Source: Nemorincola sp044225795 | GTDB lineage: Bacteria; Bacteroidota; Bacteroidia; Chitinophagales; Chitinophagaceae | Assembly: GCA_044225795.1 (NCBI GenBank) | Contig: JBGAIF010000003.1 | Span: forward strand, 124,001 to 188,000 | DNA: 64,000 nt | Direction: 5' to 3' | Shown: positions 26,845 to 35,115 of the stretch, piece after piece | Numbering within the stretch: the first letter of the stretch is position 1 | How the letters are laid out: each line of letters opens with the position of its first letter | Translations under genes and position numbers: made by a program | Notes under the pieces: model-generated | Databases searched by the model: none | What the model saw: the letters and a program-made list of their open reading frames with translations, nothing else | What the model was told of the DNA's origin: nothing

Positions 26845-26864
26845 CAGCTCTGAAATCGGAAATT

Positions 26865-28277
26865 ATGGCAGACATTCTGCAAAAAGACATAAATGAGGAA
26901 CGACAGGGGGAGGTTTATGCCCCCTTTGCCGGAGATCCCAATACGTTCAATAAGAAATTTTATATTGAGAGTTATGGTTGTGCTATGAATTTCAGCGACA
27001 GCGAGATAGTTGCGTCTATATTAAATGAACAAGGATTTGGCGCTACACGCAACTATGAGGACGCAAACCTGATACTTATTAATACATGCTCTATACGAGA
27101 AAAGGCTGAGCAAACGGTCAGGAACAGGCTGCTTGATTTCAGGAGGGTAAAGAACGACAGGCCCGGTATGCTGATAGGTGTGTTGGGATGTATGGCGGAG
27201 CGATTGAAGGCAAAGCTTCTGGAAGAGGAAAAACTGGTGGACCTGGTGGTAGGCCCCGATGCCTATAGAAGTTTACCGTCCCTGGTATCTGAGGCGGAAG
27301 GAGGACAGAAGGGTGTGAATGTGTTACTCAGCAGGGAAGAAACTTATGCAGATATCTCTCCAGTTCGCCTGGATAGTAATGGTGTAAGCGGATTTGTAAG
27401 TATCATGCGCGGTTGCAACAATATGTGTACTTTCTGCGTAGTTCCATTCACAAGGGGTAGGGAGCGCAGCCGCGATGCGGTAAGTATAGTGAATGAGTGT
27501 CGTCAGCTATTTGAACAAGGTTTTCGTGAGGTGACCCTTCTGGGGCAGAATGTGGATAGTTACCATTTTACATCTGGTGGCGAAGAAGTGACCTTTGCCC
27601 GACTGCTGGAGCAAGTGGCGGAAATATCTCCCTTGCTCAGGGTGCGTTTCAGTACTTCGCATCCCAAGGATATAACAGAAGAGGTGCTTCAGGCCATAGT
27701 ACGGCACCATAACATCTGCAAATACATACACTTGCCGGTGCAGAGCGGTAATACACGTGTGCTGCAGCTCATGAACAGAACATATACGCGTGAATGGTAC
27801 CTGAGCAAAGTGAAGCGCATTCGTGAGGTGATACCTGATTGCGGGCTGAGCACGGACGTGATAACCGGATTTTGTACGGAGACGGAAGAAGAACACCGGG
27901 ATACTCTCTCTCTGATAAAGGACTGTAAGTTTGACCTGGCGTATATGTATGCATACAGTGAACGTCCCGGTACACTTGCCGCACGCCGGTATGCAGATGA
28001 TATACCTGAAGATGTGAAGAAAAGGCGGCTTACAGAGATCATTGATACACAATACGAAAGTCAGCGCGAAAGCTATAAGCAGGATGTAGGTAAAGTGTTT
28101 GAGGTGCTGATAGAAAGTGACAGCAAGCGAAGCGATCAACATTGGATGGGGCGCAATACGCAAAACAAAGCGGTTGTGTTTCCAAAGGGTGATGCCGGCC
28201 TTAAGAAGGGTGACTATGTGCAGGTTAAGGTTACAAGCGTTACCTCTGCAACACTTATTGGCGAGATTGTTGACTAA
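26865..28277 (+). CDS. miaB: tRNA-2-methylthio-N6-dimethylallyladenosine synthase MiaB
   Basis: Radical-SAM methylthiotransferase (470 aa) that converts i6A37 to ms2i6A37 in tRNAs reading UNN codons, which improves decoding. The auxiliary iron-sulfur cluster cysteines are C39 (YGCAMN), C75 (NTCSIREKAE) and C109 (GCMAERL). The radical-SAM cluster motif C184-x3-C188-x2-C191 lies in RGCNNMCTFCVVPFTRGRE. A TRAM domain ends the protein (YVQVKVTSVTSATLIGEIV). The length is normal for the family. It is followed after 41 bases by the sigma-54 activator gene, a neighbour commonly seen in this phylum. Confidence 0.97.
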   Translation: MADILQKDINEERQGEVYAPFAGDPNTFNKKFYIESYGCAMNFSDSEIVASILNEQGFGATRNYEDANLILINTCSIREKAEQTVRNRLLDFRRVKNDRPGMLIGVLGCMAERLKAKLLEEEKLVDLVVGPDAYRSLPSLVSEAEGGQKGVNVLLSREETYADISPVRLDSNGVSGFVSIMRGCNNMCTFCVVPFTRGRERSRDAVSIVNECRQLFEQGFREVTLLGQNVDSYHFTSGGEEVTFARLLEQVAEISPLLRVRFSTSHPKDITEEVLQAIVRHHNICKYIHLPVQSGNTRVLQLMNRTYTREWYLSKVKRIREVIPDCGLSTDVITGFCTETEEEHRDTLSLIKDCKFDLAYMYAYSERPGTLAARRYADDIPEDVKKRRLTEIIDTQYESQRESYKQDVGKVFEVLIESDSKRSDQHWMGRNTQNKAVVFPKGDAGLKKGDYVQVKVTSVTSATLIGEIVD

Positions 28278-28287
28278 GATATTTTTG
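28258..28287 (+). promoter_or_regulatory. Promoter for the sigma-54 activator gene
   Basis: TTG at 28258-28260, a 19-base spacer and TATTTTTG at 28280-28287 form a good -33/-7 pair across the end of miaB. A purine-rich run with GGAG (28312-28315) precedes the start codon at 28319. Confidence 0.65.
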
Positions 28288-28318
28288 ACGAACGATAATA
28301 AAAGGAGAAACGGAGTAT

Positions 28319-29554
28319 ATGGATATACAGAGCATAAAGAACAGGTTTGGTATCATCGGCAACTCGCCGGCATTGAACCATGCCCTGAACACGGCGATAC
28401 AGGTTGCCAACACAGACCTGTCTGTATTGATAGTTGGGGAAAGCGGGGTAGGTAAGGAGGTTTTCTCCATGATCATTCATGCATTGTCATCCCGGAAGCA
28501 CAATCCTTTTATAGCCGTGAACTGCGGCGCTATCCCTGAAGGAACGATAGACAGTGAATTGTTCGGCCATGAAAAAGGCTCTTTTACGGGCGCAGTTGAC
28601 AGCCGTAAAGGTTATTTTGAAACTGTTAATGGCGGTACCATATTTCTTGATGAGATAGGGGAGATGCCGCTGGGCACACAAGCCCGCCTGCTTCGTGTGT
28701 TGGAGACAGGTGAGTTCATTCGTGTGGGCTCCTCGAAGGTACAGAAGACGGATGTGCGTGTGATAGCCGCTACCAATCGTGACCTGTTGGAGAATACTCA
28801 GTCGGGCAGTTTCAGGCAGGATCTTTATTACAGATTGAGTACAGTGCCTATACGCGTGCCCGCACTGAGGGACCGTAAGGAAGATATACCATTGCTGTTC
28901 AGAAAATTCGCTTCAGATTTTGCAGAGCGTTATAAGACACAGTCGGTGCAACTGGATAGCGTAGCACAACAGTTGCTGGTGAACTACCAATGGCCGGGCA
29001 ATGTGCGTGAACTGAAGAATATTGCAGAGCAGGTGTCTGTATTATCTACAGACAAGCAGGTGACAGCGGATGTGCTGCAACACTTCCTGCCAGCGAATAA
29101 GAATACAACACGCAGTCTTACTGTGATCAATCCTTCCGCTCCCGGCGGCGCTTCCGGAGTGGACTTTAATACTGAGCGTGATATTCTCTACAAGTTGTTC
29201 TTTGATCTCAAGAGGGATATGAACGACCTGAAGCAGATGATATTTGATGTGGCGCATCACCAGGGTTATACACCGGTTGACCCTTCTGCCGGAACGCTTA
29301 TTCCGGCGTATAATCATGAGCCGGAACCGGTGAATACGACGCCTTCTTACAGCTCCAATACACCTATATTGTTGGAGTCAAAAGACCATCATGAAGATGT
29401 GGAGGAGACACTACTGCTTGCTGACAGGGAGAAGGAATATATCACTAAGGCGCTGAAGAAACACAAAAGCCGTCGACGAGACGCGGCGGCTGAGCTGGGT
29501 ATCTCTGAGCGCACGCTCTACCGCAAGATCAAGGAATACAACATACAGGAGTGA
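28319..29554 (+). CDS. Sigma-54-dependent transcriptional activator without sensor domain
   Basis: 411-aa AAA+ enhancer-binding protein expected to remodel sigma-54 RNA polymerase. Walker A is GESGVGKE (40-47). The sigma-54 contact loop is GSFTGA (87-92), with Ser where the common motif has Ala. Walker B is GGTIFLDEIGEM (105-116), and the R-finger and sensor II regions (ALRDRKEDIP, WPGNVRELKN) are intact. A long linker leads to a C-terminal Fis-type helix-turn-helix (RRRDAAAELGISERTLYRKI). There is no receiver, GAF or PAS domain: the AAA+ part starts within 15 residues of the N-terminus. Control must come from expression level, ligand binding or a partner protein. Targets are unknown. Confidence 0.92.
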   Translation: MDIQSIKNRFGIIGNSPALNHALNTAIQVANTDLSVLIVGESGVGKEVFSMIIHALSSRKHNPFIAVNCGAIPEGTIDSELFGHEKGSFTGAVDSRKGYFETVNGGTIFLDEIGEMPLGTQARLLRVLETGEFIRVGSSKVQKTDVRVIAATNRDLLENTQSGSFRQDLYYRLSTVPIRVPALRDRKEDIPLLFRKFASDFAERYKTQSVQLDSVAQQLLVNYQWPGNVRELKNIAEQVSVLSTDKQVTADVLQHFLPANKNTTRSLTVINPSAPGGASGVDFNTERDILYKLFFDLKRDMNDLKQMIFDVAHHQGYTPVDPSAGTLIPAYNHEPEPVNTTPSYSSNTPILLESKDHHEDVEETLLLADREKEYITKALKKHKSRRRDAAAELGISERTLYRKIKEYNIQE

Positions 29555-29561
29555 CCGACTG

Positions 29562-30395
29562 TTAGCGATGGCGAATATCTAACTCTACATAGAAGGTGTT
29601 AGACAGATGTTCCTGTATCGTTTGTTTGGGCAGGGTTATGGTATTGGGGTTTAGCGGTATAGCATAGGTCGGTGTCAGCGTGTACAAATATTTCCCATAC
29701 CGGTAAGTGACCGGTAAACTTATTTCCGCATCGAGGGGCTTGAACCTTCCCGCGTTGGCCAGCACCTTATTTATTTTCAGCGTTTTATCCTGTTTCAGCA
29801 GTCGGGTAATGAAGTAATCGTCATAGAAATGCTGGGTGCCGGAATTGAGTGTTGCTGTGGGTGTAATACTCAGGGTATTGCTGACGAGCTTAAAGGGATG
29901 ATTGAGCGACAATCCAACTATATAATCTGTCTTTCGTGCAAAATTAACATCAAAGCTGATGAGCGGTTGCAGCAGATCGTTCGTGTATTGAAACCACGCG
30001 CCCGCACCTTCGCGGATATTTCCCCGTATCGTGGTCGTATTCTTGTTGTAGATATACTTAGCCAGATCGGCACCTGTGGTGATATGGTCGCCGAAGGTGT
30101 GTTCATATCCTCCTTCAAGGGTCAGAAGGTCCACTGTATTTTTCAACGGAGCGTAGGATAGCATTGCTTTTGCATAAATCCCTGACTTATGATGATAGCC
30201 GATGTACGGGCTCAGGTAGGGAACCCTTGCTGTATCTTTTCGACCCAGGTACACATTATTGCTCAGGTAGTTGCCTCCCCACATAAAGTACGTACGGTCT
30301 TCATATGGGTCGTCCTCTGCTTCGCCCGCACTATTCTGAGCGGAAGAGTAAAGGGGAAAGGCTAAAAAGATCAAGAGGAAGAAACGCATACTCAT
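29562..30395 (-). CDS. Exported probable outer membrane beta-barrel protein
   Basis: 277-aa exported protein with signal peptide MSMRFFLLIFLAFPLYSSAQ and a mature chain of alternating strands with many Tyr, ending in an aromatic-rich strand (NTFYVELDIRHR), as in outer membrane barrels. Segments such as GIYAKAMLSYAPL, YEHTFGDHITTGADLAKYIY and YIVGLSLNHPF suggest about ten to twelve strands. The family is not recognised. ATG 30395 and ATG 30389 are both possible starts. The stop lies 7 bases from that of the convergent sigma-54 activator. Confidence 0.65.
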   Translation of the reverse strand: MSMRFFLLIFLAFPLYSSAQNSAGEAEDDPYEDRTYFMWGGNYLSNNVYLGRKDTARVPYLSPYIGYHHKSGIYAKAMLSYAPLKNTVDLLTLEGGYEHTFGDHITTGADLAKYIYNKNTTTIRGNIREGAGAWFQYTNDLLQPLISFDVNFARKTDYIVGLSLNHPFKLVSNTLSITPTATLNSGTQHFYDDYFITRLLKQDKTLKINKVLANAGRFKPLDAEISLPVTYRYGKYLYTLTPTYAIPLNPNTITLPKQTIQEHLSNTFYVELDIRHR

Positions 30396-30574
30396 TTCAT
30401 ATTTTTATAAATCGTAAACGAGCTGAAGTGAAGATACACCCTACAGGATAGACCGCCAAGCAGGTGCCGGGTTTAAAATGTTCTGGCGCGGTTATTGTAC
30501 TATGATTCTAGTCAGCTTATGTTGATTTAACAATTAGGCATTTATTATTATCATAGCTTTATAAAAAGATTTTT

Positions 30575-32359
30575 ATGGACGCGCAACAGGCATCGACACA
30601 TATACAGGGCGGAGGTTTTCTGATACAGCCGGCTAATGTGGAGCAGATATATACCCCAGAGGATTTTACGGAGGAGCAACACATGATCATCCAGATGTGC
30701 GGTGAATTCCTGGAGAAGGAGGTATTGCCTTTCCTGAAGGAACTTGATGAGAAGCAGGAGGGCCTTATGCAGTCATTGTTGGATAAAGCGGGCGCATTGG
30801 GTTTACTCGGTGCGGCATTTCCCGAAGAATATGGCGGACTGGGTAAAGACTTCGTTACCGCGACACTGGTGAACGAATGCCTGGGTGGCGGACACTCTTT
30901 CGCGGTAGCCATGGCTGCGCATAATGGCATTGGTTCTTTACCCATTCTTTATTTCGGGACCGAAGAGCAGAAGAAGAGATATGTACCAAAATTAGCCACC
31001 GGAGAAATGAAGGGCGCATATGCCCTTACTGAACCCGGATCAGGGTCTGATGCGCTGGCCGCCAAGACAACTGCCATGCCTACGCCGGATGGGAAAGGTT
31101 ATGCGATCAATGGACAGAAGATATGGATCACAAATGCAGGCTTTGCTGATGTATTCACAGTATTCGCCAAAGTAGATGGTGACAAATTCAGCGCATTCAT
31201 TGTTGAACGTAATACGCCGGGGTTGAGCTTTGGAGAGGAAGAGCACAAGATGGGTATCAAGGGCTCGAGCACACGCCAGCTTTTCTTCGAGAACTGTATA
31301 GTACCGAAAGAGAACCTGCTGGGTGAGATAGGGAAAGGGCATATTATTGCGTTCAATATCCTGAACATTGGCCGTCTGAAGCTATGTGCCGCAACATCAG
31401 GTGGCGCTAAACTTGCCATTAAGACTACCGCAAATTATGCAAAGACACGCGAGCAGTTCAAAACGCCTATCGCTTCTTTTGGCGCAATACAACATAAGCT
31501 GGCTGAAATGAATATCCGGCTTTTTGCTGCGGAGACCGCGCTGTTCCGTACCGCACGCTGGATAGACCAGAAAGAGCAGGAGTTGCGAAGCGATGGCAAG
31601 CACGATAATGCCTTGCTGGGCGCTGCAGAAGAGTATGCTATCGAGTGTGCTATGCTCAAGGTGTTAGGTTCCGAAGCGCTGGATTACATAGTGGATGAGG
31701 GTGTGCAGATACATGGCGGGAACGGATTTTCAGACGAATACAATATCTCACGTTCATATCGTGACAGCCGCATCAACAGGATATTTGAGGGCACGAATGA
31801 GATCAACCGGCTGCTTATCATGGATATGTACCTGAAGCGTGCGTTCAAGGGCAGGATCAATATTATGGGTGCTGCCATGGCTGTGCAAAAAGAACTGATG
31901 AGCGTCCCTGATCTCGGAACTGATGATGCACCTTTTGCATCGGAACTGAAGACCATTGCCAATTTCAAGAAAGCGATATTGATGTGTGCCGGTGCTGCCG
32001 CTCAGAAGCTGATGATGAAACTGGAGCATGAGCAGGAGATATTGATGGATATTGCAGACATGGCTATTGATACCTTCCAGGCAGAGTGCCTGTTGCTGCG
32101 CGCCATGAAGATGAAGCAATTGTCTGCTCCAAATGCTGACCTGGCCATAGATGCGGCACGGGTATTCCTGTACGATGCGGCTGACCGGATAAATCATGCA
32201 GGGAAAACCGTGATCAATTCATTTGCGGAGGGTGATGAACAACGAATGATGCTCATGGGTATCAAGCGCTTCACGAAGGCTGATAACTTCAATACAAAGG
32301 ATGCCCGCCGGAGAATAGCGGCTAAGGCAATAGAAACAGGCAATTATATATTCGGGTAA
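30575..32359 (+). CDS. Acyl-CoA dehydrogenase family protein
   Basis: 594-aa FAD-dependent acyl-CoA dehydrogenase, introducing an alpha-beta double bond during fatty acid or branched-chain acid breakdown. The core is complete: YALTEPGSGSDALAAKT, the FAD-binding region KIWITNAGFADVFTVFAKV, MGIKGSSTRQLFFENC, and QIHGGNGFSDEYNISRSYRD with RINRIFEGTNEINR. A C-terminal extension of roughly 170 residues beyond the 380-residue core marks the long (VLCAD/FadE-like) group common in Bacteroidota. No electron-transfer flavoprotein gene is nearby. The 3' end overlaps the convergent small gene by 16 bases. Confidence 0.93.
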   Translation: MDAQQASTHIQGGGFLIQPANVEQIYTPEDFTEEQHMIIQMCGEFLEKEVLPFLKELDEKQEGLMQSLLDKAGALGLLGAAFPEEYGGLGKDFVTATLVNECLGGGHSFAVAMAAHNGIGSLPILYFGTEEQKKRYVPKLATGEMKGAYALTEPGSGSDALAAKTTAMPTPDGKGYAINGQKIWITNAGFADVFTVFAKVDGDKFSAFIVERNTPGLSFGEEEHKMGIKGSSTRQLFFENCIVPKENLLGEIGKGHIIAFNILNIGRLKLCAATSGGAKLAIKTTANYAKTREQFKTPIASFGAIQHKLAEMNIRLFAAETALFRTARWIDQKEQELRSDGKHDNALLGAAEEYAIECAMLKVLGSEALDYIVDEGVQIHGGNGFSDEYNISRSYRDSRINRIFEGTNEINRLLIMDMYLKRAFKGRINIMGAAMAVQKELMSVPDLGTDDAPFASELKTIANFKKAILMCAGAAAQKLMMKLEHEQEILMDIADMAIDTFQAECLLLRAMKMKQLSAPNADLAIDAARVFLYDAADRINHAGKTVINSFAEGDEQRMMLMGIKRFTKADNFNTKDARRRIAAKAIETGNYIFG

Positions 32360-32769
32360 TAGAGCGGGCTATAATTGGGACTTCGGTAATTGGGTTGTCT
32401 TTTCCAGTTTTCCCATGTCCAGAATTTCTCTGTCTTTATATCATAGACATATACAGCCCATGTCTTCGGGTCAACGAAAAAGTTGAAATAGACATTGGGT
32501 TGTTCATACATTCTGTGGTCGGTAACCTGAATCCAGTACTCGTCATGCTCTGGGTCTGGCCGTTGCTTCAATATCGTGGCAATATGACTGGAGTAGATGA
32601 AGTCGCCCGGCGTGTGCCTGTTCTCATCGTAGTATGGAAGGAGGTGTTCATTCTCTACGAGTTCTATGATCTTTGATTGCGCAATGCTGTCCCGTTTACT
32701 GCCTGCCTGCATTTGTGCAGTAGCAGCAAGGGAAGATAAGACCAATGATATGATAAAGATGTAGCGCAT
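32344..32769 (-). CDS. Small exported protein of unknown function
   Basis: 141-aa protein with a clear signal peptide (MRYIFIISLVLSSLAATAQ). The mature part is short, aromatic and mostly beta, with WIQVTDHRMYEQPNVYFNFF and YDIKTEKFWTWENW, suggesting a compact exported domain. No known family is recognised. ATG 32769 gives the proper signal peptide, and a perfect promoter box ends 6 bases before it, so the mRNA may be leaderless. The stop region overlaps the acyl-CoA dehydrogenase end on the other strand. Confidence 0.68.
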   Translation of the reverse strand: MRYIFIISLVLSSLAATAQMQAGSKRDSIAQSKIIELVENEHLLPYYDENRHTPGDFIYSSHIATILKQRPDPEHDEYWIQVTDHRMYEQPNVYFNFFVDPKTWAVYVYDIKTEKFWTWENWKRQPNYRSPNYSPLYYPNI

Positions 32770-32775
32770 CGGACA

Positions 32776-32783
32776 CAAATATA
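32776..32783 (-). promoter_or_regulatory. TAnnTTTG box abutting a start codon
   Basis: The minus strand reads TATATTTG and ends 6 bases before ATG 32769. Confidence 0.5.
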
Positions 32784-32798
32784 ATGGAATAGTTGAAG

Positions 32799-33560
32799 TT
32801 ATTCCTCTCTTAGTTCCCTACCTGTCATGTTGAGAAATACATCCTCCAGGTTGGCATCTTTCACCGCTTTAGGCCGTTTGAAACCGCTATCAAGCAGTTT
32901 ATCGATCAATGCTCCCGGTGTGTTCAGAGCTATGATGCGGCCGCTATCAACTATAGCCACCCGCTCACAAAGTTCCTCAGCTTCATCCATGTAGTGGGTG
33001 GTGATCACTACGGTACAGCCCCTGTCCCTCAATTGCCTTATAAGGTCCCACAGGTTACGGCGGGCTTGCGGGTCCAGGCCAGTTGTGGGTTCATCCAGGA
33101 AGATGATCTTTGGTTCATTGATAAGGGTAGTAGCAATGGAAAAGCGTTGTTTCTGCCCGCCGGAAAGCTCTTTAAACTTACTTCCGGCTTTCTCACGCAG
33201 GTTCACGGTGTCCAGCAGCGCCATTGGATCAACCGTGCGATTATATAGCCCTGCGAAAAGCTCGATGATCTGTTTAAGGTTAAGATTGGGGTAATACCCG
33301 GCAGATTGCAACTGAACACCAATAATATTTTTGATGGCCTGGGGTTGTTTATCCAGGTCTATGCCATCTACTATAATCTGCCCGGAGCTCTTATCGCGCA
33401 GGGTTTCTATGATCTCAAGCGTTGTAGTTTTGCCTGCGCCGTTAGGCCCCAGCAATCCGAATATCTCGCCCTTCATCACTTCAAAACTGATACCTTTCAC
33501 TGCCTCAAAATCACCATATTTCTTTGTCAGGTTTGTGACCTTAATGATTGCTTCGCCCAT
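32799..33560 (-). CDS. ABC transporter ATP-binding protein
   Basis: 253-aa ABC ATPase of the CcmA/ABC-2 exporter type. Walker A GPNGAGKT (38-45), Q-loop near VQLQSAGYYP, signature LSGGQKQR (132-139), Walker B IIFLDEPTT (152-160) and the H-loop in VITTHYMDEAEEL are all intact. It should power an ABC-2 type permease, yet no permease gene is adjacent: the upstream neighbour is a nuclease and the downstream one a small exported protein. The membrane partner and substrate are therefore unknown. A perfect promoter box lies 17 bases upstream of the start. Confidence 0.9.
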   Translation of the reverse strand: MGEAIIKVTNLTKKYGDFEAVKGISFEVMKGEIFGLLGPNGAGKTTTLEIIETLRDKSSGQIIVDGIDLDKQPQAIKNIIGVQLQSAGYYPNLNLKQIIELFAGLYNRTVDPMALLDTVNLREKAGSKFKELSGGQKQRFSIATTLINEPKIIFLDEPTTGLDPQARRNLWDLIRQLRDRGCTVVITTHYMDEAEELCERVAIVDSGRIIALNTPGALIDKLLDSGFKRPKAVKDANLEDVFLNMTGRELREE

Positions 33561-33577
33561 GTTCTTTATTCTGTATT

Positions 33578-33585
33578 CAAAGGTA
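33578..33585 (-). promoter_or_regulatory. TAnnTTTG promoter box for the ABC ATPase gene
   Basis: The minus strand reads TACCTTTG, 17 bases before ATG 33560. Confidence 0.6.
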
Positions 33586-33617
33586 AATATTCGGTATCAA
33601 TCCGAAGGCTGTAATTC

Positions 33618-34964
33618 TTAGACGGCAATGGAAACACACTTCTCCGGGTACTCGCTTGCATGACGGAAAACGAGGTTTCGGATGTGATCGTTGTCTTTCA
33701 ATGGCTCCAGCCGCTTCATCAGCAGGTCCACGTTACTGAGGTGTTGTTTCTTATCGGTGATGTATCCCATGCCGTAAAGATTGCCCTCCAGCACCAGGAT
33801 ACAGCTATGTTCATTATCGTCGAGCCCCTTGTCTATCAGCGCGAACGATGGTAGCTCCTTCCGGATCTTGGCAATGGCGCTATCTACTTTAATATTGTAG
33901 TGAAGAGGCGCAACATGTTCATCGCAACCACATTCAGGGTGTGATGAGAGATTACATAATCTTGTACATAGCCCGAACTCATCCACGATCTCACGCAGGC
34001 GGCTATGCCCGTCGGAGATGCTGTTAAATGTATATATAGGTTTAAGGCTATGCTTGTTCTTCTCTATGGCAAACCGTTTATAACCATGCTGATCTTCATA
34101 GGCAAACAAGCCGAACTGTGGCAGGTAGCCACGCTGGCTGCGGTTGTAAACCGGCCAAAGGCGGCGAATCTCGGAACTTTCCCAGATATGGGCCATCAAT
34201 TCTGTAGCACATTCTTTATAGCTGATGCGATAAACTTCTTTCAGAAAATCCTGTTTCTGCCGGGTGGTCTTATTGTTGGAAAAATGATTGCGCACCCGCT
34301 TCCTTATATTTTTGGCTTTACCAACATAGATCGTCTTTCCGGAAGAGTTGTAGAAATAATATACACCTGATGTAGCCGGCAGGCTTTCCAGCTCTTCTAC
34401 AGGCAAGTGAGGCGGCAGGTATTGTTCACTATTCCTGCCTTTCAGCATTGCGGCAATAGCGCCACCGGTATCTTTCTTCAGAAGAATGGAGAATAGCTCG
34501 GCTGTAGCTAGTGCATCGCCACCTGCACGGTGCTGTGCGCCGTGATTGATACTTAACTGGTGCGTGAGTTTACCTAAGCTATACCCGTTCATTCCCGGCA
34601 GCACTTTTCGGGCAAGGCGAACAGTACACAGTTTCTTAGACTCAAGGTCGTAGCCTACGGTCTGAAGCTGGTGTTTTACGAACGAGTAATCGAAATTGAC
34701 ATTGTGGGCAACAAAGACTTTATCCAGTAGCAGCTCATAGACATGCTTGGCTATCTCCTCAAACGACGGTGCATTGGCTACCATATTGTTGTCGATACCC
34801 GTGAGCCGCTGTATGAAGTAAGGAATTGGTATATGAGGATTGACAAGTGTCTCGTAGTAGTTCAGCACCTTTTCGCCATCGTGAATGACTATAGCTATCT
34901 CTGTTATACCATTTCCTGCAGCATAACTACCTGTGGTCTCAATATCTACTACCGCGTATAGCAT
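33618..34964 (-). CDS. DnaQ-like exonuclease fused to GIY-YIG (UvrC-like) nuclease
   Basis: 448-aa two-nuclease fusion. Residues 1-165 are a DEDDh 3'-5' exonuclease: D7 and E9 in VVDIETTG, D92 in AHNVNFDYSF, H145 and D150 in HRAGGDALAT. Residues 198-275 are a GIY-YIG domain: GVYYFYN then TIYVGKAKNIRKRVRNHF, with E262/E265 ahead of RRLWPVYN. After this comes a Cys group C333-x3-C337-x7-C345-x-C347 and a C-terminal domain of no known role. Such fusions are annotated in Bacteroidota and actinobacteria as UvrC- or Cho-like and are presumed to act in DNA repair; direct evidence is thin. ATG 34964 fits the exonuclease N-terminus exactly. Confidence 0.9.
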   Translation of the reverse strand: MLYAVVDIETTGSYAAGNGITEIAIVIHDGEKVLNYYETLVNPHIPIPYFIQRLTGIDNNMVANAPSFEEIAKHVYELLLDKVFVAHNVNFDYSFVKHQLQTVGYDLESKKLCTVRLARKVLPGMNGYSLGKLTHQLSINHGAQHRAGGDALATAELFSILLKKDTGGAIAAMLKGRNSEQYLPPHLPVEELESLPATSGVYYFYNSSGKTIYVGKAKNIRKRVRNHFSNNKTTRQKQDFLKEVYRISYKECATELMAHIWESSEIRRLWPVYNRSQRGYLPQFGLFAYEDQHGYKRFAIEKNKHSLKPIYTFNSISDGHSRLREIVDEFGLCTRLCNLSSHPECGCDEHVAPLHYNIKVDSAIAKIRKELPSFALIDKGLDDNEHSCILVLEGNLYGMGYITDKKQHLSNVDLLMKRLEPLKDNDHIRNLVFRHASEYPEKCVSIAV

Positions 34965-35056
34965 AACGGGTTTACCTCTTATTAAAGGTACTTAATTTCA
35001 GATGCTGAAGTGTATAAATCCTGTTATTTAAAGGCAAGTATGAATTTATTCTATAT

Positions 35057-35092
35057 AAAAAAATAAAAGCCCTTGTAATTACAAGGGCTTTT
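35057..35092 (-). terminator. Intrinsic terminator of the PQQ-propeller lipoprotein gene
   Basis: A perfect 28-base palindrome at 35065-35092 (arm AAAAGCCCTTGTAA) is followed on the minus strand by TTATTTTTTT. It lies 23 bases after the stop. Confidence 0.85.
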
Positions 35093-35115
35093 ATAAGTAT
35101 CACGAAATACCGGAA

